DNA of 64,000 nucleotides. It comes from Crossaster papposus (Eukaryota; Echinodermata; Asteroidea; Velatida; Solasteridae). The stretch covers positions 1,612,001 to 1,676,000 of the forward strand of contig JBAIAA010000606.1 of the NCBI GenBank assembly GCA_037893245.1, in the 5' to 3' direction. The notes beneath the pieces were generated by a model. The model ran no database searches. It was not told the origin of the DNA and was given only the letters and a program-made list of their open reading frames with translations. The position numbers and the translations under genes are program-made. Below, piece after piece: positions 1 through 13,586 of this stretch (position 1 is its first letter; the number at the start of each line of letters is the position of its first letter).

Positions 1-4
1 TTGA

Positions 5-142
5 CCCGGGGCATGCTTTGTTAGTATTTTATTTCGATTTTCTGAAAATGTTAACGTTAACACACGCGTTTCAAATTCGCCATAGGTTTGTGCACACAAT
101 CCCCGCCCACAAATAAGGGCATGAAGGAAAGCATGCCCCGGG
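5..142. repeat. 15-bp inverted repeat within each 199-bp monomer
   Basis: In the first monomer CCCGGGGCATGCTTT (5-19) is the exact reverse complement of AAAGCATGCCCCGGG (128-142), leaving a 108-bp spacer. Because the array is tandem, the right arm can also pair with the left arm of the next monomer across about 61 bp. The pair recurs in nearly all monomers; a few carry a mismatch in one arm, for example 1,929-1,934 (CCGCG), 8,166 (GACGCTGGG) and 10,562 (GGGGTATGC). It could form alternating stem-loops or cruciforms; structure formation is inference. Confidence 0.9.
60..61. other. GTTAACGTTAAC palindrome of the 199-bp monomer (first copy centred near 55-56)
   Basis: Most monomers contain GTTAACGTTAAC, a perfect 12-bp self-complementary sequence made of two HpaI-type sites, followed by ACACACGCG. 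In the first monomer it spans about 50-61. In the GTACATTTTAAC, GAAAATTTTAAC and AAATTGTAAC variants only the left half is altered; the right half and the downstream ACACACGCG are essentially invariant. A protein-binding role is possible but nothing in the sequence demonstrates it. Confidence 0.75.
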
Positions 143-2041
143 AAGGGGCTGGGTGTTAGGAGATAGAGGGGGGCCTCCAGGAATGGCAAAATTTGCAATT
201 TGACCCGGGCATGCTTTGTTAGTATTTTATTTCGATTTTCTGTAAATTGTAACGTTAACACACGCGTTTCAAATTCTCAATAGGTTTGTGCACAAAATCC
301 CTGCCCACAAATAAGGGCATGAAGGAAAGCATGCCCCGGGAAGGGGCTGGGTGTTAGGAGATAGAGGGGGGCCTCCAGGAATGGCAAAATTAGCAATTTG
401 ACCCGGGGCATGCTTTGTTAGTATTTTATTTCGATTTTCTGAAAATGTTAACGTTAACACACGCGTTTCAAATTCGCCATAGGTTTGTGCACACAATCCC
501 CGCCCACAAATAAGGGCATGAAGGAAAGCATGCCCCGGGAAGGGGCTGGGTGTTAGGAGATAGAGGGGGGGCCTCCAGGAATGGCAAAATTAACAATTTG
601 ACCCGGGGCATGCTTTGTTAGTATTTTATTTCGATTTTCTGAAAATTTTAACGTTAACACACGCGTTTCAAATTCGCCATAGGTTTGTGTACACAATCCC
701 CGCCCACAAATAAGGGCATGACGGAAAGCATGCCCCTGGAAGGGGCTGGGTGCTAGGAGATAGAGGGGGGCTTCCAGGAATGGCAAAATTAGCAATTTGA
801 CCCGGGGCATGCTTTGTTAGTATTTTATTTCGATTTTCTGTACATTTTAACGTTAACACACGCGTTTCAAATTCGCCATAGGTTTGTGCACACAATCCCC
901 GCCCACAAATAAGGGCATGAAGGAAAGCATGCCCCGGGAAGGGGCTGGGTGTTAGGAGATAGAGGGGGGCCTCCAGGAATGGCAAAATTAGCAATTTGAC
1001 CCGGGGCATGCTTTGTTAGTATTTTATTTCGATTTTCTTAAAATTTTAACGTTAACACACGCGTTTCAAATTCGCCATAGGTTTGTGCACACAATCCCCG
1101 CCCACAAATAAGGGCATGAAGGAAAGCATGCCCCGGGAAGGGGCTGGGTGTTAGGAGATAGAGGGGGGCCTCCAGGAATGGCAAAATTAGCAATTTGACC
1201 CGGGGCATGCTTTGTTAGTATTTTATTTCGATTTTCTGAAAATGTTAACGTTAACACACGCGTTTCAAATTCGCCATAGGTTTGTGCACACAATCCCCGC
1301 CCACAAATAAGGGCATGAAGGAAAGCATGCCCCGGGAAGGGGCTGGGTGTTAGGAGATAGAGGGGGGCCTCCAGGAATGGCAAAATTTGCAATTTGACCC
1401 GGGGCATGCTTTGTTAGTATTTTATTTCGATTTTCTGTAAATTGTAACGTTAACACACGCGTTTCAAATTCGCCATAGGTTTGTGCACAAAATCCCTGCC
1501 CACAAATAAGGGCATGAAGGAAAGCATGCCCCGGGAAGGGGCTGGGTGTTAGGAGATAGAGGGGGGCCTCCAGGAATGGCAAAATTAGCAATTTGACCCG
1601 GGGCATGCTTTGTTAGTATTTTATTTCGATTTTCTGAACATTTTAACGTTAACACACGCGTTTCAAATTCGCCATAGGTTTGTGCACACAATCCCCGCCC
1701 ACAAATAAGGGCATGAAGGAAAGCATGCCCCGGGAAGGGGCTGGGTGTTAGGAGATAGAGGGGGGCCTCCAGGAATGGCAAAATTAGCAATTTGACCCGG
1801 GGCATGCTTTGTTAGTATTTTATTTCGATTTTCTGAAAATGTTAACGTTAACACACGCGTTTCAAATTCGCCATAGGTTTGTGCACACAATCCCCGCCCA
1901 CAAATAAGGGCATGAAGGAAAGCATGCCCCGCGAAGGGGCTGGGTGTTAGGAGATAGAGGGGGGCCTCCAGGAATGGCAAAATTTGCAATTTGACCCGGG
2001 GCATGCTTTGTTAGTATTTTATTTCGATTTTCTGAAAATGT

Positions 2042-5000
2042 TAACGTTAACACACGCGTTTCAAATTCGCCATAGGTTTGTGCACACAATCCCCGCCCAC
2101 AAATAAGGGCATGAAGGAAAGCATGCCCCGGGAAGGGGCTGGGTGTTAGGAGATAGAGGGGGGCCTCCAGGAATGGCAAAATTTGCAATTTGACCCGGGC
2201 ATGCTTTGTTAGTATTTTATTTCGATTTTCTGTAAATTGTAACGTTAACACACGCGTTTCAAATTCGCAATAGGTTTGTGCACAAAATCCCTGCCCACAA
2301 ATAAGGGCATGAAGGAAAGCATGCCCCGGGAAGGGGCTGGGTGTTAGGAGATAGAGGGGGGCCTCCAGGAATGGCAAAATTAGCAATTTGACCCGGGGCA
2401 TGCTTTGTTAGTATTTTATTTCGATTTTCTGAAAATGTTAACGTTAACACACGCGTTTCAAATTCGCCATAGGTTTGTGCACACAATCCCCGCCCACAAA
2501 TAAGGGCATGAAGGAAAGCATGCCCCGGGAAGGGGCTGGTTGTTAGGAGATAGAGGGGGGGCCTCCAGGAATGGCAAAATTAGCAATTTGACCCGGGGCA
2601 TGCTTTGTTAGTATTTTATTTCGATTTTCTGAAAATGTTAACGTTAACACACGCGTTTCAAATTCGCCATAGGTTTGTGCACACAATCCCCGCCCACAAA
2701 TAAGGGCATGAAGGAAAGCATGCCCCGGGAAGGGGCTGGGTGTTATGAGATAGAGGGGGGGCCTCCAGGAATGGCAACATTAACAATTTGACCCGGGGCA
2801 TGCTTTGTTAGTATTTTATTTCGATTTTCTGAAAATGTTAACGTTAACACACGCGTTTCAAATTTGCCATAGGTTTGTGCACACAATTCCCGCCCACAAA
2901 TAAGGGAATGAAGGAAAGCATGCCCCGGGAAGGGGCTGGGTGTTAGGAGATAGAGGGGGGCCTCCAGGAATGGCAAAATTAGCAATTTGACCCGGGGCAT
3001 GCTTTGTTAGTATTTTATTTCGATTTTCTGAAAATGTTAACGTTAACACACGCGTTTCAAATTCGCCATAGGTTTGTGTACACAATCCCCGCCCACAAAT
3101 AAGGGCATGAAGGAAAGCATGCCCCGGGAAGGGGCTGGGTGTTAGGAGATAGAGGGGGGCCTCCAGGAATGGCAAAATTAGCAATTTGACCCGGGGCATG
3201 CTTTGTTAGTATTTTATTTCGATTTTCTGAAAATGTTAACGTTAACACACGCGTTTCAAATTCGCCATAGGTTTGTGCACACAATCCCCGCCCACAAATA
3301 AGGGCATGAAGGAAAGCATGCCCCGGGAAGGGGCTGGGTGTTAGGAGATAGAGGGGGGCCTCCAGGAATGGCAAAATTAGCAATTTGACCCGGGGCATGC
3401 TTTGTTAGTATTTTATTTCGATTTTCTGAAAATGTTAACGTTAACACACGCGTTTCAAATTCGCCATAGGTTTGTGCACACAATCTCCGCCCACAAATAA
3501 GGGCATGAAGGAAAGCATGCCCCGGGAAGGGGCTGGGTGTTAGGAGATAGAGGGGGGCCTCCAGGAATGGCAAAATTAGCAATTTGACCCGGGGCATGCT
3601 TTGTTAGTATTTTATTTCGATTTTCTGTACATTTTAACGTTAACACACGCGTTTCAAATTTGCCATAGGTTTGTGCACACAATCCCCGCCCACAAATAAG
3701 GGCATGAAGGAAAGCATGCCCCGGGAAGGGGCTGGGTGTTAGGAGATAGAGGGGGGCCTCCAGGAATGGCAAAATTAGCAATTTGACCCGGGGCATGCTT
3801 TGTTAGTATTTTATTTCGATTTTCTGTAAATGTTAACGTTAACACACGCGTTTCAAATTCGCCATAGGTTTGTGCACACAATCCCCGCCCACAAATAAGG
3901 GCATGAAGGAAAGCATGCCCCGGGAAGGGGCTGGGTGTTAGGAGATAGAGGGGGGCCTCCAGGAATGGCAAAATTAGCAATTTGACCCGGGGCATGCTTT
4001 GTTAGTATTTTATTTCTATTTTCTGAAAATGTTAACGTTAACACACGCGTTTCAAATTCGCCATAGGTTTGTGCACACAATCCCCGCCCACAAATAAGGG
4101 CATGAAGGAAAGCATGCCCCGGGAAGGGGCTGGGTGTTAGGAGATAGAGGGGGGCCTCCAGGAATGGCAAAATTAGCAATTTGACCCGGGGCATGCTTTG
4201 TTAGTATTTTATTTCGATTTTCTGTACATTTTAACGTTAACACACGCGTTTCAAATTTGCCATAGGTTTGTGCACACAATCCCCGCCCACAAATAAGGGC
4301 ATGAAGGAAAGCATGCCCCGGGAAGGGGCTGGGTGTTAGGAGATAGAGGGGGGCCTCCAGGAATGGCAAAATTAGCAATTTGACCCGGGGCATGCTTTGT
4401 TAGTATTTTATTTCGATTTTCTGTAAATGTTAACGTTAACACACGCGTTTCAAATTCGCCATAGGTTTGTGCACACAATCCCCGCCCACAAATAAGGGCA
4501 TGAAGGAAAGCATGCCCCGGGAAGGGGCTGGGTGTTAGGAGATAGAGGGGGGCCTCCAGGAATGGCAAAATTAGCAATTTGACCCGGGGCATGCTTTGTT
4601 AGTATTTTATTTCGATTTTCTGAAAATTTTAACGTTAACACACGCGTTTCAAATTTGCCATAGGTTTGTGCACACAATCCCCGCCCACAAATAAGGGCAT
4701 GAAGGAAAGCATGCCCCGGGAAGGGGCTGGGTGTTAGGAGATAGAGGGGGGCCTCCAGGAATGGCAAAATTAGCAATTTGACCCGGGGCATGCTTTGTTA
4801 GTATTTTATTTCGATTTTCTGTAAATGTTAACGTTAACACACGCGTTTCAAATTCGCCATAGGTTTGTGCACACAATCCCCGCCCACAAATAAGGGCATG
4901 AAGGAAAGCATGCCCCGGGAAGGGGCTGGGTGTTAGGAGATAGAGGGGGGCCTCCAGGAATGGCAAAATTAGCAATTTGACCCGGGGCATGCTTTGTTAG

Positions 5001-8000
5001 TATTTTATTTCGATTTTCTGAAAATTTTAACGTTAACACACGCGTTTCAAATTCGCCATAGGTTTGTGCACACAATCCCCGCCCACAAATAAGGGCATGA
5101 AGGAAAGCATGCCCCGGGAAGGGGCTGGGTGTTAGGAGATAGAGGGGGGCCTCCAGGAATGGCAAAATTTGCAATTTGACCCGGGCATGCTTTGTTAGTA
5201 TTTTATTTCGATTTTCTGTAAATTGTAACGTTAACACACGCGTTTCAAATTCGCAATAGGTTTGTGCACAAAATCCCTGCCCACAAATAAGGGCATGAAG
5301 GAAAGCATGCCCCGGGAAGGGGCTGGGTGTTAGGAGATAGAGGGGGGCCTCCAGGAATGGCAAAATTAGCAATTTGACCCGGGGCATGCTTTGTTAGTAT
5401 TTTATTTCGATTTTCTGAAAATGTTAACGTTAACACACGCGTTTCAAATTCGCCATAGGTTTGTGCACACAATCCCCGCCCACAAATAAGGGCATGAAGG
5501 AAAGCATGCCCCGGGAAGGGGCTGGTTGTTAGGAGATAGAGGGGGGGCCTCCAGGAATGGCAAAATTAGCAATTTGACCCGGGGCATGCTTTGTTAGTAT
5601 TTTATTTCGATTTTCTGAAAATGTTAACGTTAACACACGCGTTTCAAATTCGCCATAGGTTTGTGCACACAATCCCCGCCCACAAATAAGGGCATGAAGG
5701 AAAGCATGCCCCGGGAAGGGGCTGGGTGTTATGAGATAGAGGGGGGGCCTCCAGGAATGGCAACATTAACAATTTGACCCGGGGCATGCTTTGTTAGTAT
5801 TTTATTTCGATTTTCTGAAAATGTTAACGTTAACACACGCGTTTCAAATTTGCCATAGGTTTGTGCACACAATTCCCGCCCACAAATAAGGGAATGAAGG
5901 AAAGCATGCCCCGGGAAGGGGCTGGGTGTTAGGAGATAGAGGGGGGCCTCCAGGAATGGCAAAATTAGCAATTTGACCCGGGGCATGCTTTGTTAGTATT
6001 TTATTTCGATTTTCTGAAAATGTTAACGTTAACACACGCGTTTCAAATTCGCCATAGGTTTGTGTACACAATCCCCGCCCACAAATAAGGGCATGAAGGA
6101 AAGCATGCCCCGGGAAGGGGCTGGGTGTTAGGAGATAGAGGGGGGCCTCCAGGAATGGCAAAATTAGCAATTTGACCCGGGGCATGCTTTGTTAGTATTT
6201 TATTTCGATTTTCTGAAAATGTTAACGTTAACACACGCGTTTCAAATTCGCCATAGGTTTGTGCACACAATCCCCGCCCACAAATAAGGGCATGAAGGAA
6301 AGCATGCCCCGGGAAGGGGCTGGGTGTTAGGAGATAGAGGGGGGCCTCCAGGAATGGCAAAATTAGCAATTTGACCCGGGGCATGCTTTGTTAGTATTTT
6401 ATTTCGATTTTCTGAAAATGTTAACGTTAACACACGCGTTTCAAATTCGCCATAGGTTTGTGCACACAATCTCCGCCCACAAATAAGGGCATGAAGGAAA
6501 GCATGCCCCGGGAAGGGGCTGGGTGTTAGGAGATAGAGGGGGGCCTCCAGGAATGGCAAAATTAGCAATTTGACCCGGGGCATGCTTTGTTAGTATTTTA
6601 TTTCGATTTTCTGTACATTTTAACGTTAACACACGCGTTTCAAATTTGCCATAGGTTTGTGCACACAATCCCCGCCCACAAATAAGGGCATGAAGGAAAG
6701 CATGCCCCGGGAAGGGGCTGGGTGTTAGGAGATAGAGGGGGGCCTCCAGGAATGGCAAAATTAGCAATTTGACCCGGGGCATGCTTTGTTAGTATTTTAT
6801 TTCGATTTTCTGTAAATGTTAACGTTAACACACGCGTTTCAAATTCGCCATAGGTTTGTGCACACAATCCCCGCCCACAAATAAGGGCATGAAGGAAAGC
6901 ATGCCCCGGGAAGGGGCTGGGTGTTAGGAGATAGAGGGGGGCCTCCAGGAATGGCAAAATTAGCAATTTGACCCGGGGCATGCTTTGTTAGTATTTTATT
7001 TCTATTTTCTGAAAATGTTAACGTTAACACACGCGTTTCAAATTCGCCATAGGTTTGTGCACACAATCCCCGCCCACAAATAAGGGCATGAAGGAAAGCA
7101 TGCCCCGGGAAGGGGCTGGGTGTTAGGAGATAGAGGGGGGCCTCCAGGAATGGCAAAATTAGCAATTTGACCCGGGGCATGCTTTGTTAGTATTTTATTT
7201 CGATTTTCTGTACATTTTAACGTTAACACACGCGTTTCAAATTTGCCATAGGTTTGTGCACACAATCCCCGCCCACAAATAAGGGCATGAAGGAAAGCAT
7301 GCCCCGGGAAGGGGCTGGGTGTTAGGAGATAGAGGGGGGCCTCCAGGAATGGCAAAATTAGCAATTTGACCCGGGGCATGCTTTGTTAGTATTTTATTTC
7401 GATTTTCTGTAAATGTTAACGTTAACACACGCGTTTCAAATTCGCCATAGGTTTGTGCACACAATCCCCGCCCACAAATAAGGGCATGAAGGAAAGCATG
7501 CCCCGGGAAGGGGCTGGGTGTTAGGAGATAGAGGGGGGCCTCCAGGAATGGCAAAATTAGCAATTTGACCCGGGGCATGCTTTGTTAGTATTTTATTTCG
7601 ATTTTCTGAAAATTTTAACGTTAACACACGCGTTTCAAATTTGCCATAGGTTTGTGCACACAATCCCCGCCCACAAATAAGGGCATGAAGGAAAGCATGC
7701 CCCGGGAAGGGGCTGGGTGTTAGGAGATAGAGGGGGGCCTCCAGGAATGGCAAAATTAGCAATTTGACCCGGGGCATGCTTTGTTAGTATTTTATTTCGA
7801 TTTTCTGTAAATGTTAACGTTAACACACGCGTTTCAAATTCGCCATAGGTTTGTGCACACAATCCCCGCCCACAAATAAGGGCATGAAGGAAAGCATGCC
7901 CCGGGAAGGGGCTGGGTGTTAGGAGATAGAGGGGGGCCTCCAGGAATGGCAAAATTAGCAATTTGACCCGGGGCATGCTTTGTTAGTATTTTATTTCGAT

Positions 8001-8152
8001 TTTCTGAAAATTTTAACGTTAACACACGCGTTTCAAATTCGCCATAGGTTTGTGCACACAATCCCCGCCCACAAATAAGGGCATGAAGGAAAGCATGCCC
8101 CGGGAAGGGGCTGGGTGTTAGGAGATAGAGGGGGGCCTCCAGGAATGGCAAA
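2042..8152. repeat. Higher-order duplication, period 2,986 bp (15 monomers), about two copies
   Basis: The segment at about 2,042-5,166 recurs at about 5,028-8,152. Shared private markers at the same offset are TTCGCAATAGG (2,264 and 5,250), CTGGTTGTTAGG (near 2,536 and 5,522), GTTATGAGATAG (near 2,743 and 5,729), CAATCTCCGCC (near 3,481 and 6,467) and TTTCTATTTT (near 4,013 and 6,999). I saw no internal difference by eye. The left edge is set by GAAAATGTT at 2,031 against GAAAATTTT one period later, and the right edge by GACGCTGGG at 8,163. Confidence 0.9.
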
Positions 8153-11100
8153 ATTAGCAATTTGACGCTGGGCATGCTTTGTTAGTATTTTATTTCGATT
8201 TTCTGAAAATGTTAACGTTAACACACGCGTTTCAAATTCGTCATAGGTTTGTGCACACAATCCCCGCCCACAAATAAGGGCATGAAGGAAAGCATGCCCC
8301 GGGAAGGGGCTGGGTGTTAGGAGATAGAGGGGGGCCTCCAGGAATGGCAAAATTAGCAATTTGACCCGGGGCATGCTTTGTTAGTATTTTATTTCGATTT
8401 TCTGAACATTTTAACGTTAACACACGCGTTTCAAATTCGCCATAGGTTTGTGCACACAATCCCCGCCCACAAATAAGGGCATGAAGGAAAGCATGCCCCG
8501 GGAAGGGGCTGGGTGTTAGGAGATAGAGGGGGGCCTCCAGGAATGGCAAAATTAGCAATTTGACCCGGGGAATGCTTTGTTAGTATTTTATTTCGATTTT
8601 CTGAAAATGTTAACGTTAACACACGCGTTTCAAATTCGCCATAGGTTTGTGCACACAATCCCCGCCCACAAATAAGGGCATGAAGGAAAGCATGCCCCGG
8701 GAAGGGGCTGGGTGTTAGGAGATAGAGGGGGGCCTCCAGGAATGGCAAAATTTGCAATTTGACCCGGGGCATGCTTTGTTAGTATTTTATTTCGATTTTC
8801 TGAAAATGTTAACGTTAACACACGCGTTTCAAATTCGCCATAGGTTTGTGCACACAATCCCCGCCCACAAATAAGGGCATGAAGGAAAGCATGCCCCGGG
8901 AAGGGGCTGGGTGTTAGGAGATAGAGGGGGGCCTCCAGGAATGGCAAAATTTTCAATTTGACCCGGGGCATGCTTTGTTAGTATTTTATTTCGATTTTCT
9001 GAAAATGTTAACGTTAACACACGCGTTTCAAATTCGCCATAGGTTTGTGCACACAATCCCCGCCCACAAATAAGGGCATGAAGGAAAGCATGCCCCGGGA
9101 AGGGGCTGGGTGTTAGGAGATAGAGGGGGGGCCTCCAGGAATGGCAACATTAACAATTTGACCCGGGGCATGCTTTGTTAGTATTTTATTTCGATTTTCT
9201 GAAAATGTTAACGTTAACACACGCGTTTCAAATTTGCCATAGGTTTGTGCACACAATCCCCGCCCACAAATAAGGGAATGAAGGAAAGCATGCCCCGGGA
9301 AGGGGCTGGGTGTTAGGAGATAGAGGGGGGCCTCCAGGAATGGCAAAATTAGCAATTTGACCCGGGGCATGCTTTGTTAGTATTTTATTTCGATTTTCTG
9401 AAAATGTTAACGTTAACACACGCGTTTCAAATTCGCCATAGGTTTGTGTACACAATCCCCGCCCACAAATAAGGGCATGAAGGAAAGCATGCCCCGGGAA
9501 GGGGCTGGGTGTTAGGAGATAGAGGGGGGCCTCCAGGAATGGCAAAATTAGCAATTTGACCCGGGGCATGCTTTGTTAGTATTTTATTTCGATTTTCTGA
9601 AAATGTTAACGTTAACACACGCGTTTCAAATTCGCCATAGGTTTGTGCACACAATCCCCGCCCACAAATAAGGGCATGAAGGAAAGCATGCCCCGGGAAG
9701 GGGCTGGGTGTTAGGAGATAGAGGGGGGCCTCCAGGAATGGCAAAATTAGCAATTTGACCCGGGGCATGCTTTGTTAGTATTTTATTTCGATTTTCTGTA
9801 CATTTTAACGTTAACACACGCGTTTCAAATTTGCCATAGGTTTGTGCACACAATCCCCGCCCACAAATAAGGGCATGAAGGAAAGCATGCCCCGGGAAGG
9901 GGCTGGGTGTTAGGAGATAGAGGGGGGCCTCCAGGAATGGCAAAATTAGCAATTTGACCCGGGGCATGCTTTGTTAGTATTTTATTTCGATTTTCTGTAA
10001 ATGTTAACGTTAACACACGCGTTTCAAATTCGCCATAGGTTTGTGCACACAATCCCCGCCCACAAATAAGGGCATGAAGGAAAGCATGCCCCGGGAAGGG
10101 GCTGGGTGTTAGGAGATAGAGGGGGGCCTCCAGGAATAGCAAAATTAGCAATTTGACCCGGGGCATGCTTTGTTAGTATTTTATTTCGATTTTCTGAAAA
10201 TTTTAACGTTAACACACGCGTTTCAAATTCGCCATAGGTTTGTGCACACAATCCCCGCCCACAAATAAGGGCATGAAGGAAAGCATGCCCCGGGAAGGGG
10301 CTGGGTGTTAGGAGATAGAGGGGGGCCTCCAGGAATGGCAAAATTAGCAATTTGACCCTGGGCATGCTTTGTTAGTATTTTATTTCGATTTTCTGAAAAT
10401 GTTAACGTTAACACACGCGTTTCAAATTCGTCATAGGTTTGTGCACACAATCCCCGCCCACAAATAAGGGCATGAAGGAAAGCATGCCCCGGGAAGGGGC
10501 TGGGTGTTAGGAGATAGAGGGGGGTCCTCCAGGAATGGCAAAATTAGCAATTTGACCCGGGGTATGCTTTGTTAGTATTTTATTTCGATTTTCTGAAAAT
10601 TTTAACGTTAACACACGCGTTTCAAATTTGCCATAGGTTTGTGCACACAATCCCCGCCCACAAATAAGGGCATGAAGGAAAGCATGCCCCGGGAAGGGGC
10701 TGGGTGTTAGGAGATAGAGGGGGGCCTCCAGGAATGGCAAAATTAGCAATTTGACCCGGGGCATGCTTTGTTAGTATTTTATTTCGATTTTCTGTAAATG
10801 TTAACGTTAACACACGCGTTTCAAATTCGCCATAGGTTTGTGCACACAATCCCCGCCCACAAATAAGGGCATGAAGGAAAGCATGCCCCGGGAAGGGGCT
10901 GGGTGTTAGGAGATAGAGGGGGGCCTCCAGGAATGGCAAAATTAGCAATTTGACCCGGGGCATGCTTTGTTAGTATTTTATTTCGATTTTCTGAAAATTT
11001 TAACGTTAACACACGCGTTTCAAATTCGCCATAGGTTTGTGCACACAATCCCCGCCCACAAATAAGGGCATGAAGGAAAGCATGCCCCGGGAAGGGGCTG

Positions 11101-13586
11101 GGTGTTAGGAGATAGAGGGGGGCCTCCAGGAATGGCAAAATTAGCAATTTGACGCTGGGCATGCTTTGTTAGTATTTTATTTCGATTTTCTGAAAATGTT
11201 AACGTTAACACACGCGTTTCAAATTCGTCATAGGTTTGTGCACACAATCCCCGCCCACAAATAAGGGCATGAAGGAAAGCATGCCCCGGGAAGGGGCTGG
11301 GTGTTAGGAGATAGAGGGGGGCCTCCAGGAATGGCAAAATTAGCAATTTGACCCGGGGCATGCTTTGTTAGTATTTTATTTCGATTTTCTGAACATTTTA
11401 ACGTTAACACACGCGTTTCAAATTCGCCATAGGTTTGTGCACACAATCCCCGCCCACAAATAAGGGCATGAAGGAAAGCATGCCCCGGGAAGGGGCTGGG
11501 TGTTAGGAGATAGAGGGGGGCCTCCAGGAATGGCAAAATTAGCAATTTGACCCGGGGAATGCTTTGTTAGTATTTTATTTCGATTTTCTGAAAATGTTAA
11601 CGTTAACACACGCGTTTCAAATTCGCCATAGGTTTGTGCACACAATCCCCGCCCACAAATAAGGGCATGAAGGAAAGCATGCCCCGGGAAGGGGCTGGGT
11701 GTTAGGAGATAGAGGGGGGCCTCCAGGAATGGCAAAATTTGCAATTTGACCCGGGGCATGCTTTGTTAGTATTTTATTTCGATTTTCTGAAAATGTTAAC
11801 GTTAACACACGCGTTTCAAATTCGCCATAGGTTTGTGCACACAATCCCCGCCCACAAATAAGGGCATGAAGGAAAGCATGCCCCGGGAAGGGGCTGGGTG
11901 TTAGGAGATAGAGGGGGGCCTCCAGGAATGGCAAAATTTTCAATTTGACCCGGGGCATGCTTTGTTAGTATTTTATTTCGATTTTCTGAAAATGTTAACG
12001 TTAACACACGCGTTTCAAATTCGCCATAGGTTTGTGCACACAATCCCCGCCCACAAATAAGGGCATGAAGGAAAGCATGCCCCGGGAAGGGGCTGGGTGT
12101 TAGGAGATAGAGGGGGGGCCTCCAGGAATGGCAACATTAACAATTTGACCCGGGGCATGCTTTGTTAGTATTTTATTTCGATTTTCTGAAAATGTTAACG
12201 TTAACACACGCGTTTCAAATTTGCCATAGGTTTGTGCACACAATCCCCGCCCACAAATAAGGGAATGAAGGAAAGCATGCCCCGGGAAGGGGCTGGGTGT
12301 TAGGAGATAGAGGGGGGCCTCCAGGAATGGCAAAATTAGCAATTTGACCCGGGGCATGCTTTGTTAGTATTTTATTTCGATTTTCTGAAAATGTTAACGT
12401 TAACACACGCGTTTCAAATTCGCCATAGGTTTGTGTACACAATCCCCGCCCACAAATAAGGGCATGAAGGAAAGCATGCCCCGGGAAGGGGCTGGGTGTT
12501 AGGAGATAGAGGGGGGCCTCCAGGAATGGCAAAATTAGCAATTTGACCCGGGGCATGCTTTGTTAGTATTTTATTTCGATTTTCTGAAAATGTTAACGTT
12601 AACACACGCGTTTCAAATTCGCCATAGGTTTGTGCACACAATCCCCGCCCACAAATAAGGGCATGAAGGAAAGCATGCCCCGGGAAGGGGCTGGGTGTTA
12701 GGAGATAGAGGGGGGCCTCCAGGAATGGCAAAATTAGCAATTTGACCCGGGGCATGCTTTGTTAGTATTTTATTTCGATTTTCTGTACATTTTAACGTTA
12801 ACACACGCGTTTCAAATTTGCCATAGGTTTGTGCACACAATCCCCGCCCACAAATAAGGGCATGAAGGAAAGCATGCCCCGGGAAGGGGCTGGGTGTTAG
12901 GAGATAGAGGGGGGCCTCCAGGAATGGCAAAATTAGCAATTTGACCCGGGGCATGCTTTGTTAGTATTTTATTTCGATTTTCTGTAAATGTTAACGTTAA
13001 CACACGCGTTTCAAATTCGCCATAGGTTTGTGCACACAATCCCCGCCCACAAATAAGGGCATGAAGGAAAGCATGCCCCGGGAAGGGGCTGGGTGTTAGG
13101 AGATAGAGGGGGGCCTCCAGGAATAGCAAAATTAGCAATTTGACCCGGGGCATGCTTTGTTAGTATTTTATTTCGATTTTCTGAAAATTTTAACGTTAAC
13201 ACACGCGTTTCAAATTCGCCATAGGTTTGTGCACACAATCCCCGCCCACAAATAAGGGCATGAAGGAAAGCATGCCCCGGGAAGGGGCTGGGTGTTAGGA
13301 GATAGAGGGGGGCCTCCAGGAATGGCAAAATTAGCAATTTGACCCTGGGCATGCTTTGTTAGTATTTTATTTCGATTTTCTGAAAATGTTAACGTTAACA
13401 CACGCGTTTCAAATTCGTCATAGGTTTGTGCACACAATCCCCGCCCACAAATAAGGGCATGAAGGAAAGCATGCCCCGGGAAGGGGCTGGGTGTTAGGAG
13501 ATAGAGGGGGGTCCTCCAGGAATGGCAAAATTAGCAATTTGACCCGGGGTATGCTTTGTTAGTATTTTATTTCGATTTTCTGAAAA
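7577..13586. repeat. Higher-order duplication, period 2,987 bp (15 monomers), about two copies
   Basis: The segment at about 7,577-10,599 recurs at about 10,564-13,586. Shared private markers are GACGCTGGG (near 8,163 and 11,150), GGGGAATGC (near 8,566 and 11,553), AAAATTTTCAAT (near 8,946 and 11,933), AATAGCAAAATT (near 10,136 and 13,123), GGGGTCCTCC (near 10,522 and 13,509) and GGGGTATGC (near 10,560 and 13,547). It begins inside the second copy of the previous 2,986-bp duplication, so it arose after or together with it, with the same 15-monomer step. Confidence 0.9.

Noticed and set aside
74..90. CENP-B box in the 199-bp monomer (TTCGCCATAGG)
   Set aside because: It matches the TTCG and internal A of the core but has TTTG where CGGG is required; no other position in the monomer fits better.
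2042..13586. Alpha-satellite identity of the 199-bp repeat
   Set aside because: Length is 199 rather than about 171 bp and I see no alpha-satellite sequence landmarks; only the general higher-order organisation is similar.
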